DNA from: Candidatus Magasanikiibacteriota bacterium
GTDB lineage: Bacteria > Patescibacteriota > Patescibacteriia > Magasanikbacterales > UBA922
Reading direction: 5' to 3'
DNA: 9,574 nucleotides
Assembly: GCA_003230965.1 (NCBI GenBank)
Contig: QIHL01000045.1
Span: 1-9,574 of the forward strand
In this document: one piece after another, positions 1 through 6,469 of the stretch
Position numbering within the stretch: position 1 is the first letter of the stretch
Layout: every line of letters starts with the position of its first letter
Program-made: the position numbers and the translations under genes
The notes under the pieces: model-generated
Seen by the model: only the letters and a program-made list of their open reading frames with translations
The model's database searches: none
Told to the model about the DNA's origin: nothing

Positions 1-64
1 AAAAGGAAATATAATATTACAGCACCTACAGTATATACAATACTACATAGGGCTAGGAATAATG

Positions 65-73
65 ATTATACCA
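65..73 (-). promoter_or_regulatory. Possible leftward extended -10 element
   Basis: Read on the minus strand this is TGG followed by TATAAT, a perfect extended -10 hexamer. The -35 position 17 bases upstream is poor (GGTGTT), so activity would rest on the TGN extension. It would drive transcription toward position 1 and out of the window. No gene start is visible between here and the edge, since the one minus-strand ATG in that stretch is followed directly by TAG. In AT-rich DNA such a match can occur by chance. Confidence 0.25.
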
Positions 74-104
74 TACACAAGAGTGAAAACACCTAAATTA
101 GTCA

Positions 105-145
105 AAGTATGACATTTCTAAATCCCTAGAAGTATGACATTTCTA
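105..145 (+). repeat. 16-bp direct repeat pair upstream of ftsH
   Basis: AAGTATGACATTTCTA occurs twice without mismatch, at 105-120 and 130-145, with a 25-bp period, or about two and a half helical turns. The first copy ends in TTCTA and is followed six bases later by TAGAA (127-131), so a short hairpin can form between the copies. The pair ends about 28 bp before the ftsH -35 box. It could be a regulator-binding site or a remnant of a mobile-element end. The latter idea rests on my memory of GACATTTCTA-like boxes near the ends of some IS481-type elements, and no transposase is present in the window. Confidence 0.75.
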
Positions 146-173
146 TTTCCCGTTGACAAAGTTTTTGTTTATA

Positions 174-202
174 TTGACAAATTAGGCAAATTCTACTATA
201 CT
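174..202 (+). promoter_or_regulatory. Sigma-70 promoter of ftsH
   Basis: TTGACA (174-179) matches the -35 consensus exactly. A 17-base spacer follows, then TATACT (197-202), one mismatch from TATAAT. Transcription should start near 209, leaving a leader of about 33 bases before the ATG at 242. A second TTGACA lies at 153-158 but has no -10 at a usable distance. No Shine-Dalgarno motif is visible before the ATG. Confidence 0.8.
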
Positions 203-241
203 GTGCGAAACATTGTAGTCAATATATTTTTATAGTGAATT

Positions 242-2113
242 ATGCGAAATTTAATCAAAAATATTATAATGGTCGTACTATTGCTGTTACTGATTGCTGG
301 TATCTTTAGTTTGGTCAATACAACACAGACACAGCCTACAAAGGTAGGAGTTAATCGGTTGGTTGCAGAAATTAATGCATCTGATGTCAGTAAAATTTCT
401 ATTCAAGGAAATTTGGTTAATGCAACACTAAAGAATACAAGTAGCACTGTGATTGAAGTTACGAAAGAGAGCACACAAACTTTCTCACAACTTATTCAAC
501 CATATAAAATCGCTCCGCATAAATTAGAATCAATTGATATTAAAGTGCAAAGTGGAAGTGGCTGGAAATATTGGTTGAGCATTTTTGGTCCGTATATGAT
601 TACGTTTCTGTTGATTGGCGGTCTTATCTTTTTTATGACTCGGCAAGTGCAGGGTGCGAATAGTCGTGCTATTGGCTTTGGTCAAAGTAGTGCAAAACAA
701 ACTAAACCAGATGACAAAAATAAAAAAACATTTAAAGATATTGCTGGTGCAAAAGAAGCAAAAGAAGAATTGGAAGAAATTGTTGACTTTTTGAAAGATC
801 CAAAGAAATTTACTGATATGGGTGCAAAGATTCCAAAAGGTGTACTCCTAATGGGTGCGCCTGGAACTGGAAAAACGTTGCTTGCAAAAGCAGTATCAGG
901 AGAAGCAGACGTGCCATTTTTTCACATGAGTGGGTCTGAATTTGTTGAAATGTTTGTCGGTGTTGGTGCTTCACGTGTTCGTGATCTTTTCAACAAGGCA
1001 AAGAAAGCAGCGCCAGCAATTGTATTTATAGATGAAATTGATGCAGTTGGACGAAAGCGTGGTGCTGGTCTTGGTGGATCACACGATGAACGTGAACAAA
1101 CATTGAATCAGATTCTTGTTGAAATGGATGGATTTGATCCGAATCTTGGCGTAATCGTTATTGCTGCAACCAATCGTCCAGACGTTCTTGACTCAGCGCT
1201 TCTTCGTCCAGGTCGTTTTGATCGTCGTGTTGTAATTGATAAACCAGACATTAAAGATCGTGAGCAAATTCTCAAAGTACATGTAAAGAACAAACCACTT
1301 GCAAAAGATGTAGATTTGAAAAAACTTGCTGAGCGCACTCCAGGTTTTACAGGAGCAGATTTAGAAAATTTATTAAATGAAGCTGCAATTTTGGCTGTGC
1401 GTGAAGGACAGAAACGGGTACAGGAAAAAAATGTTCTTGAAAGTATTGAAAAAGTGATGCTAGGACCACAGCGTAAGTCCAGTGTTATGACAAAAAGAGA
1501 CCGCGAAATGACTGCATACCATGAAGCTGGACATGCAGTAGTGGCGCACTTCTCACAGCAGTGTGATCCAGTACGTAAGGTTTCTATTATTGGTCGTGGT
1601 ATGGCTGGTGGTTATACGCTGTCAATGCCAACGACAGATGTTCATTATAAAACTCTTGGAAAGTTCAAAGATGAATTAGCAATGGCTATGGGTGGATTTG
1701 TCGCAGAACGTACAATTTATGGTGATGACGCACTGTCTACTGGTCCGTCAAATGATTTGAAACAAGCTACACAAATGGCAACAAATATGGTTATGCAATA
1801 CGGTATGAGTGACAGACTTGGTCCGCGTCAGTATGGAGACAACGAAGAAATGATTTTCTTGGCAGAAGAAATTCACTCAAAGAAAAACTATAGTGAGAAG
1901 ACAGCTGAGTTGATTGATGCAGAAATTATGAGATTACTTGAAGGTGCCAAGTCACAGGCACAGGAGATTTTTACAGAACATCATGATCAAGTAGAAAAAC
2001 TTGTTGCTCACTTGAAAGAAAAGGAAACTGTTGAGCAAGAAGAATTTCGTACAATCATGGGTCCAAGACCATCTGATAAATCTGAGATGCCAAAAATTAA
2101 TACTGATACGTAA
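242..2113 (+). CDS. ftsH: ATP-dependent zinc metalloprotease FtsH
   Basis: Membrane-anchored AAA+ protease that extracts and degrades misfolded or unassembled membrane proteins and some short-lived cytosolic proteins, acting as a hexamer. At 623 residues it is full length for the family. A transmembrane helix at about 8-25 and a second at about 117-133 bracket an extracytoplasmic domain of roughly 90 residues. The AAA module follows, with Walker A GAPGTGKT (205-212), the pore-loop region MFVG (237-240), Walker B VFIDE (261-265) and a second region of homology ending LRPGRFDRR (321-329) that carries the arginine fingers. The protease domain has the zinc site HEAGH (H427, E428, H431) and the third ligand D505 in STGPSNDLK. 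All catalytic residues are present. The start follows a strong promoter and gives the expected N-terminal anchor. It is monocistronic, being closed by a terminator just downstream. The C-terminal tail is short and lacks obvious motifs. Confidence 0.98.
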   Translation: MRNLIKNIIMVVLLLLLIAGIFSLVNTTQTQPTKVGVNRLVAEINASDVSKISIQGNLVNATLKNTSSTVIEVTKESTQTFSQLIQPYKIAPHKLESIDIKVQSGSGWKYWLSIFGPYMITFLLIGGLIFFMTRQVQGANSRAIGFGQSSAKQTKPDDKNKKTFKDIAGAKEAKEELEEIVDFLKDPKKFTDMGAKIPKGVLLMGAPGTGKTLLAKAVSGEADVPFFHMSGSEFVEMFVGVGASRVRDLFNKAKKAAPAIVFIDEIDAVGRKRGAGLGGSHDEREQTLNQILVEMDGFDPNLGVIVIAATNRPDVLDSALLRPGRFDRRVVIDKPDIKDREQILKVHVKNKPLAKDVDLKKLAERTPGFTGADLENLLNEAAILAVREGQKRVQEKNVLESIEKVMLGPQRKSSVMTKRDREMTAYHEAGHAVVAHFSQQCDPVRKVSIIGRGMAGGYTLSMPTTDVHYKTLGKFKDELAMAMGGFVAERTIYGDDALSTGPSNDLKQATQMATNMVMQYGMSDRLGPRQYGDNEEMIFLAEEIHSKKNYSEKTAELIDAEIMRLLEGAKSQAQEIFTEHHDQVEKLVAHLKEKETVEQEEFRTIMGPRPSDKSEMPKINTDT

Positions 2114-2136
2114 GTTGTTTAATCTATATTGCAAAT

Positions 2137-2170
2137 AAAAGATCCATTTTTTTGTTGGATCTTTTTGTTT
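2137..2170 (+). terminator. Intrinsic terminator after ftsH
   Basis: AAAAGATCCA (2137-2146) and TGGATCTTTT (2156-2165) form a perfect 10-bp stem with a 9-base T-rich loop, followed by a T-rich tract. It starts 23 bases after the ftsH stop. The A-rich/T-rich arms could also allow weak termination on the opposite strand, but no gene needs that here. Confidence 0.85.
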
Positions 2171-2193
2171 TGTGTGCAGAGTTTTCACAAGTA

Positions 2194-2202
2194 TGCTATA
2201 CT
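2194..2202 (+). promoter_or_regulatory. Extended -10 promoter of the membrane protein/pilB unit
   Basis: TGC followed by TATACT (hexamer 2197-2202) is an extended -10 element with one mismatch. It lies directly after the ftsH terminator and about 50 bases before the next ATG. The -35 position (GTGCAG at 2174-2179) is poor, so the TGN extension would have to compensate. Its position between a terminator and a gene run supports a real promoter. Confidence 0.55.
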
Positions 2203-2252
2203 AGCAATACAAAATATTTTGCGTCTTTTGACGTTATATTCTTTATATACGT

Positions 2253-3221
2253 ATGCATATGAAAACATCATTGTATAAGCAGGCATTGCAGCATGGATGG
2301 TGGCTGACTCGACATCATCTCTGGTTATGGCCACTCGGATTATTTGCGTCTCTTCTTGGTCAGATGGGATTGTTAGAGTTTTTTACAAAGATTGTTGAGG
2401 CAGGTAGCGGTACTGCTCCAACTTGGTCTACGATTCCGCAGTTGTTTCAGTTTTTTAATATGTCATGGCCACATCTTTCGTGGAGTGTATTTGGTTGGTC
2501 TTTGTGGCTAATCGTTGTATTTGTTTCCTTGTTTGTGCTGTTTGTTTTTGTAGCAGTTGTTTCGCAAGGTGCGATTATTCATGCTGCATCAAAAGCAGTA
2601 CATCGTGAAGTACTTGCAGATGTTGGCAAGGCATGGCATGTTGGTGTTCGTCATTTTTGGAGTCTCTTTTTTATTAATTTGTTTAAAAAAATACTTATTG
2701 GCATTTTGGCAGTTCTCGTTTTTTGGGCTACTAAAAATGTAATGCAATACTCTAGAGGCTGGGATGCTATCTGGTTTTTACTTATGTTCTTAATTGCGGC
2801 TGTTACAGGAATGGTGTTGTCATTCCTTGCAATTTATGCTGCAGGATATGTAGTTGTTGAACAGTATTCTTTTGGTCGCTCTATCGTTGCAGCGTGGAAA
2901 CTCGTCTGGCGTCATTGGTTACCATCTATTGAGGCAGCGATTGTAATATTTGCAGTAGACATTGTTGCTTTTGTATTAGTGTTGGTCGGATTTTTTGTTT
3001 TTATGTTTCCAAGTTTATTCCTTTGGATTTTAGCGGTTGTCACTGTTAATGCTACACTTTATATGTTTGCAACAATTTTTGGCATGTTGCTTCTTGCTTT
3101 ATTCATTATTTTTGTAGGTTCGGTATTGACTGTTTTTGTTACATCAACATGGATTTTCTTATTTATGCGCATGCATCATAGCGGTGTTAAGAGTACTATC
3201 ATTCGGTGGTTGTCTGCATAA
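2253..3221 (+). CDS. Multi-pass integral membrane protein, function unknown
   Basis: The 322-residue product is dominated by hydrophobic helices. Likely transmembrane segments lie at about 23-43, 80-106, 136-160, 172-202, 228-252 and 254-312, the last long enough for two or more. The N-terminal part is rich in tryptophan and histidine (HGWWLTRHHLWLWPLGL at 14-30). Short basic loops such as KAVHREV and AWKLVWRHW separate the helices, and no catalytic motif stands out. The general pattern resembles uncharacterised polytopic proteins often found in Patescibacteria and distantly recalls membrane domains of the GPDPase_memb type, but I cannot assign it. Either ATG at 2253 or the in-frame ATG at 2259 could start it, and neither has a Shine-Dalgarno sequence. 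Only 6 bases separate its stop from the pilB-type ATPase, so the two are probably co-transcribed and a role in the cell envelope is plausible. Confidence 0.85.
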   Translation: MHMKTSLYKQALQHGWWLTRHHLWLWPLGLFASLLGQMGLLEFFTKIVEAGSGTAPTWSTIPQLFQFFNMSWPHLSWSVFGWSLWLIVVFVSLFVLFVFVAVVSQGAIIHAASKAVHREVLADVGKAWHVGVRHFWSLFFINLFKKILIGILAVLVFWATKNVMQYSRGWDAIWFLLMFLIAAVTGMVLSFLAIYAAGYVVVEQYSFGRSIVAAWKLVWRHWLPSIEAAIVIFAVDIVAFVLVLVGFFVFMFPSLFLWILAVVTVNATLYMFATIFGMLLLALFIIFVGSVLTVFVTSTWIFLFMRMHHSGVKSTIIRWLSA

Positions 3222-3227
3222 TATTGT

Positions 3228-4970
3228 ATGGATGGATTCGGGTCAATCAATAATTTATTAGATCAGAATGGTCAACAACATGGAACTGGACAGGGAGCTG
3301 CGCCTGCACTTTCAGTTGCGTCAGATGAAAAAGAATTCGAATTGCAAAAAAAAATAATACAGATTGAACAGAAAGAAAAAGAAATAGAGACAAAAGCATT
3401 TGCAGAACAGATTGGTATTCCACACATAGATTTAGATAAATTTCCTGTGACGCAGGAATCATTGCGTCAGATTCCATTGAAACAGGCAAAAGAATTAGGT
3501 GCTGTGTGTTTTTACAAGTCTCAAGATCAGGCTCGTATTGGTGCGCTTGATCCACAAACAGACGCAGTACAAAAGTTTGTAAAAGCATTTGAACAACGGA
3601 CACATACACGTACTGTTGTGTATGTAGTTTCACAGAAGAGTTTTGATAGGATTGTTGAAATGTATAACCGTCTGCCAATTATTGAAGGTATTATAAAAGA
3701 TATCAAAATTAACGCAGAGAGTCTGTCAAAAGTTAAAGGAGATGTAAATGATTTTCAATCTCTTAAAAAATTGTTGAGCCAAGCAAACACTACAGATTTA
3801 GTTGTGTATATTCTAGGTGCTGGTTTGAAACTAGATGCATCTGATATTCATGTGGAAGCAGAACAAAATAAAATTGTGATTCGTTTTAGATTGGACGGTA
3901 TTTTGCATGACGCTGCAGATCTTCCAAAAGAAGTATTTCATCAATTGATTTCTCGTGTAAAACTTGTTGCTGGATTAAAAATTAATATAACAAATAAACC
4001 ACAAGATGGACGTTTTACTATAAATTTGCCTGATGGAGATGTGGATGTACGTGTTTCAACAATGCCGACTGTATTTGGAGAGAGTATAGTCATGCGTTTA
4101 TTGCACCAAAATAGAAAAGGGCTTACATTAGAAAGTATTGGTTTACGTGGGTACGCGTTTGATAAATTAATGCATCAAATTCAACGACCAAATGGGATGA
4201 TTATTACGACAGGTCCGACAGGGAGCGGTAAAACAACGACATTATATGCTATCATGCAAATTATTAATAAACCTGGTGTCAAAATTATTACTTTGGAAGA
4301 TCCAGTTGAATACAAAATGGAAGGTGTTAATCAGAGTCAGGTGGATCATGAAAAAGGGTATGATTTTGCGACAGGTCTTAAGTCTATTTTGCGTCAGGAT
4401 CCAGATATTGCCATGGTTGGAGAAATTCGTGATTTGGAAACTGCCCAAATTGCGATTCAGACAGCATTGACTGGACATTTATTGCTTTCAACAATTCACA
4501 CAAATTCTGCGGCAGGTGCAATTCCACGTTTTTTGTCCATGGGGGTCAAACAATTTTTGCTTGCTCCTGCACTGAATGCAATCATTGGACAGCGTCTTGT
4601 ACGTCGCATTTGTGAGAAATGTAAAAAAGAGGTACAATTGAAACCAGAGGAACAAAAACACGTAGACAAAATTATTGCGTCTATGCCAGAAAAAGAAAAT
4701 ACCAAAGTGGAAAATAAACCTAAACAGTTTTTTATTGGTAATGGTTGTGATGCATGTAACGGACTTGGATACAAAGGACGTGTTGGTATTTATGAAATTA
4801 TGATTATTAATAATGAAATCAAACATATGATTCTCGCTGGACAAGTATCCGAGTATGATATGGAGGCGTTCGCAGTGAAGCATGGAATGTTGACTATGGT
4901 GCAAGACGGTATACTTAAAGTATTGGATGGTATAACTTCGTTATCAGAGGTCTTTAGAGTCATAGAATAA
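3228..4970 (+). CDS. pilB: Type IV pilus/type II secretion assembly ATPase, PilB/GspE family
   Basis: Cytoplasmic hexameric ATPase that powers pilin or pseudopilin polymerisation at the inner face of the membrane. It has 580 residues, typical of PilB. A Gln-rich, disordered start and a charged helix (about 33-58) lead into a T2SSE_N-like domain (about 58-145, with IGIPHIDLDKFPV). The core ATPase has DASDIHVE (203-210), Walker A GPTGSGKT (329-336), the Asp box ITLEDPVEY (354-362), Walker B around LRQDPDIAMVGEIRD (388-402, E399) and the His box TGHLLLSTIHTN (415-426). A four-cysteine zinc site follows: C462, C465, C507, C510. The tetracysteine and the N-terminal domain favour an assembly (PilB/GspE) rather than a retraction (PilT) ATPase. 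No pilin, pilC, pilM-Q or pilT gene lies in the window, so pilus versus secretion cannot be decided here. It sits between two membrane proteins in one run. Confidence 0.95.
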   Translation: MDGFGSINNLLDQNGQQHGTGQGAAPALSVASDEKEFELQKKIIQIEQKEKEIETKAFAEQIGIPHIDLDKFPVTQESLRQIPLKQAKELGAVCFYKSQDQARIGALDPQTDAVQKFVKAFEQRTHTRTVVYVVSQKSFDRIVEMYNRLPIIEGIIKDIKINAESLSKVKGDVNDFQSLKKLLSQANTTDLVVYILGAGLKLDASDIHVEAEQNKIVIRFRLDGILHDAADLPKEVFHQLISRVKLVAGLKINITNKPQDGRFTINLPDGDVDVRVSTMPTVFGESIVMRLLHQNRKGLTLESIGLRGYAFDKLMHQIQRPNGMIITTGPTGSGKTTTLYAIMQIINKPGVKIITLEDPVEYKMEGVNQSQVDHEKGYDFATGLKSILRQDPDIAMVGEIRDLETAQIAIQTALTGHLLLSTIHTNSAAGAIPRFLSMGVKQFLLAPALNAIIGQRLVRRICEKCKKEVQLKPEEQKHVDKIIASMPEKENTKVENKPKQFFIGNGCDACNGLGYKGRVGIYEIMIINNEIKHMILAGQVSEYDMEAFAVKHGMLTMVQDGILKVLDGITSLSEVFRVIE

Positions 4971-5001
4971 ACAATGAGAAGTCTATATTAATTTATTGTG
5001 T

Positions 5002-5094
5002 ATGTCTACAAGAAAAAAAGAAACTAGTGAGTGTCTACAAGAAAAAAAGAAACTAGTGAGAGTCAGGAACGACCAGTCAGATTTTATAAAATAG
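5002..5094 (+). other. Overlapping out-of-frame ATG reading frame (30 codons)
   Basis: This is the frame opened by the ATG at 5002, which was probably the original start of the next gene before the 29-bp duplication. It reads through both repeat units and stops at TAG 5092-5094, overlapping the first 64 bases of the downstream gene. It contains A AAA AAG (5043-5049) in the zero-frame phase used by -1 slippery sites such as dnaX. A -1 slip there joins the downstream protein exactly at KETSESQERP. A slip in the first unit instead meets TAG at 5025-5027. I do not regard it as a separate gene. Confidence 0.5.
5003..5060 (+). repeat. 29-bp perfect tandem duplication over a start codon
   Basis: Two identical 29-base units, 5003-5031 and 5032-5060, abut exactly. 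Each begins TGTCTACAAG, contains seven A's and ends ACTAGTGAG. Base 5002 (A) completes ATG with unit 1, and the last G of unit 1 completes GTG with unit 2. Because 29 is not a multiple of three, the upstream ATG is out of frame with the downstream gene while the new GTG is in frame. The perfect identity suggests a recent event or an assembly error. Confidence 0.95.
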
Positions 5095-6173
5095 TTGCGC
5101 TTTCTTTTTTGTGCATTACAATTATTGTTCTTGGTATAATTGTTTTTTTGTCATCTACTCGCGCAACGATTACCATTACGACAAAAGCGACTCCAGTTCA
5201 GGTAAATACAGTTTTATCTGTGAATGATCCACAAGCTACAGTTGGGCTACGTGGAACAATCACAAGTACTGTTGTTATAGATAAACGATCATTTAATCCT
5301 ACTGGCACAAATACATTAAATGGTACAGCGACTGGTACTGTAACACTGCACGACGATTCATCTCAATCGCAACCACTTGTAGCAACAACACGATTATTGA
5401 CTACAAACGGTATTTTGTTTCGTTTGAAAAATTATGAAACGGTTCCTGCACATGGTGCAATAAATGTAGAAGTATATGCAGATAAAAAAGGTGCATCTGG
5501 AGATATTAGTGCATCACGATTTTCTATACCTGGATTAGATATTCTGCGACAGAAATATGTCTATGCAACTAGTGATAAAGCTATGTCAGGTGGAACGCTG
5601 AAGGTTGGTATTGTGAGTCAAGATGATATAACAAAAGCACAAAAAACACTTAAAGAAGATTCTCTTCAAAAGGGTACAAAAAAATTACAAAATATATTTA
5701 ATGGGCAAGTAGGCGTCTTTACTGTTGGTAGTATTTTATTTTCTTCATCTACAAATGTAGGAAAACAAGTTTCATCTTTTTCTCTTTCCAGTAGTTCAAC
5801 AGTAGTAGGGGTATTTTATTCACCTGATGATTTATTGCAGCTAATGAAAAAACGATTAAATAATCAAGCACCTAATGGATCACAGACAATTGAAACAAGT
5901 AAAATACCACCTGCAGCTAGTATACACAGCTATGATCTTGCTCAGAAACGGGCAATGCTTAATGTATTCTATAGCGGGAATGCAATAATTAATCCAGAGA
6001 GTCCAGCTTTGAGCAAGCTTATGTTTTATGGAAAAACAACAGATGAAATTCGTAGATATTTATTGACCTTGAATCATGTATATGCAGTAAATGTTTCACT
6101 TTATCCTGTTTGGGTACAGACTATTCCACACGTGCCAGAACATGTGCGAGTGATTGTCAAGCAGGTACAGTAA
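5031..6173 (+). CDS. Single-pass membrane-anchored baseplate-J-like protein
   Basis: The 380-residue product has a short charged N-terminus, one transmembrane helix (about 19-41) and a large, probably extracytoplasmic part rich in Thr, Ser and beta-strand patterns. Residues about 95-165 match the pattern I know from baseplate J/gp47-like proteins of Patescibacteria: GTVTLHDDSS, then LVATTRLLTTNGILFRL, then INVEVYADKKGASGDIS. A Lys-rich helix follows (about 198-222), and the final 50 residues form a compact domain ending HVRVIVKQVQ. No catalytic residues are evident. In phages and contractile systems this fold is structural, and here a surface or envelope structural role is inferred. The GTG at 5031 is chosen because the in-frame stop TAG at 5025-5027 excludes any earlier start in this frame and because it restores the N-terminus that the ATG at 5002 would have given. 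It follows the pilB-type gene by 60 bases without a visible promoter, so it is probably in the same operon. Confidence 0.82.
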   Translation: MSTRKKETSESQERPVRFYKIVALSFLCITIIVLGIIVFLSSTRATITITTKATPVQVNTVLSVNDPQATVGLRGTITSTVVIDKRSFNPTGTNTLNGTATGTVTLHDDSSQSQPLVATTRLLTTNGILFRLKNYETVPAHGAINVEVYADKKGASGDISASRFSIPGLDILRQKYVYATSDKAMSGGTLKVGIVSQDDITKAQKTLKEDSLQKGTKKLQNIFNGQVGVFTVGSILFSSSTNVGKQVSSFSLSSSSTVVGVFYSPDDLLQLMKKRLNNQAPNGSQTIETSKIPPAASIHSYDLAQKRAMLNVFYSGNAIINPESPALSKLMFYGKTTDEIRRYLLTLNHVYAVNVSLYPVWVQTIPHVPEHVRVIVKQVQ

Positions 6174-6175
6174 AT

Positions 6176-6204
6176 TTGACAAGATAGTATTGTTGACGTA
6201 AGAT
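6176..6204 (+). promoter_or_regulatory. Promoter of the thrS leader
   Basis: TTGACA (6176-6181) is a perfect -35 beginning three bases after the previous stop codon. A 17-base spacer leads to TAAGAT (6199-6204), a 4/6 match to the -10 consensus. Transcription would start near 6211, just before the first structured element of the T-box leader, which supports the call. Confidence 0.6.
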
Positions 6205-6210
6205 ATAAGT

Positions 6211-6430
6211 GTTCTTTTGCAAGAAAGCTAGCCCAGCAGAAAAACTGGTTGAAAGAGAGAGAAGGCCATTTCGACGTTGTCGTGATGAGTGTGAGCCTTC
6301 TTCAAACAGTCTGTATGGTACCACTTTTTGAGTAGTGTAAAATTCAACAGAGTTAAATCATCGGGTGGAACCGTCTTCATATAATTGATGACCCCGGTAT
6401 GGAGCATGTGCTCTGTGCTGGGGTTTTTTT
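6211..6430 (+). promoter_or_regulatory. T-box riboswitch, threonine (ACC specifier)
   Basis: This leader RNA senses uncharged tRNA-Thr and lets transcription continue into thrS. The T-box core GGGTGGAACCG (6363-6373) closely matches the family consensus AGGGTGGNACCGCG. In Stem I, the upper helix can be drawn as ACTGgTTG (6244-6251) with CAAaCAGT (6303-6310) and AGAAGGC (6259-6265) with GCCTTCT (6295-6301). A GAAAGAGAG segment lies between the two 5' arms, where the AG bulge belongs. The specifier is ACC (6320-6322), followed by A and CTTTTTGAGT, aligning with specifier-A-UUCUUGAGC as I recall it from Bacillus glyQS. In the antiterminator, ATCGGG (6360-6365) pairs with CCCGGT (6393-6398) and GTC (6373-6375) with GAC (6390-6392), leaving the seven-base bulge TGGAACC that binds the tRNA 3' end. 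This helix shares bases with the terminator. The exact 5' limit is inferred. Confidence 0.92.
6391..6430 (+). terminator. T-box regulated intrinsic terminator
   Basis: ACCCCGGTATGGAGC (6391-6405) pairs with GCTCTGTGCTGGGGT (6410-6424), with a few G-U wobbles. The tetraloop is ATGT, and the run of seven T's at 6424-6430 follows. Bases 6391-6398 are the same ones that close the antiterminator with the T-box core, so the two structures exclude each other. When tRNA-Thr is charged this stem should end transcription about 40 bases before the thrS start codon. Confidence 0.93.
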
Positions 6431-6469
6431 ATTAAATAATCAACAAATTTTTATCCTTAATTTAATTTT

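Noticed and set aside
153..158. Second TTGACA upstream of ftsH as an alternative -35
   Set aside because: No -10-like hexamer lies 16-18 bases downstream; the only TATATT is 11 bases away. The TTGACA at 174 fits far better.
2557..2742. Plus-strand 61-codon frame inside the membrane protein gene
   Set aside because: It is a shifted frame within a convincing multi-pass membrane protein and has no separate signals.
3247..3678. Minus-strand 143-codon frame opposite the pilB-type gene
   Set aside because: It lies wholly opposite a well-supported ATPase gene, has no recognisable domain or start context, and is best explained as a shadow frame.
4488..4904. Minus-strand 138-codon frame rich in His, Phe and Cys opposite the pilB-type gene
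   Set aside because: Its composition mirrors the antisense of the conserved His-box and cysteine regions of the ATPase, with no independent evidence of coding.
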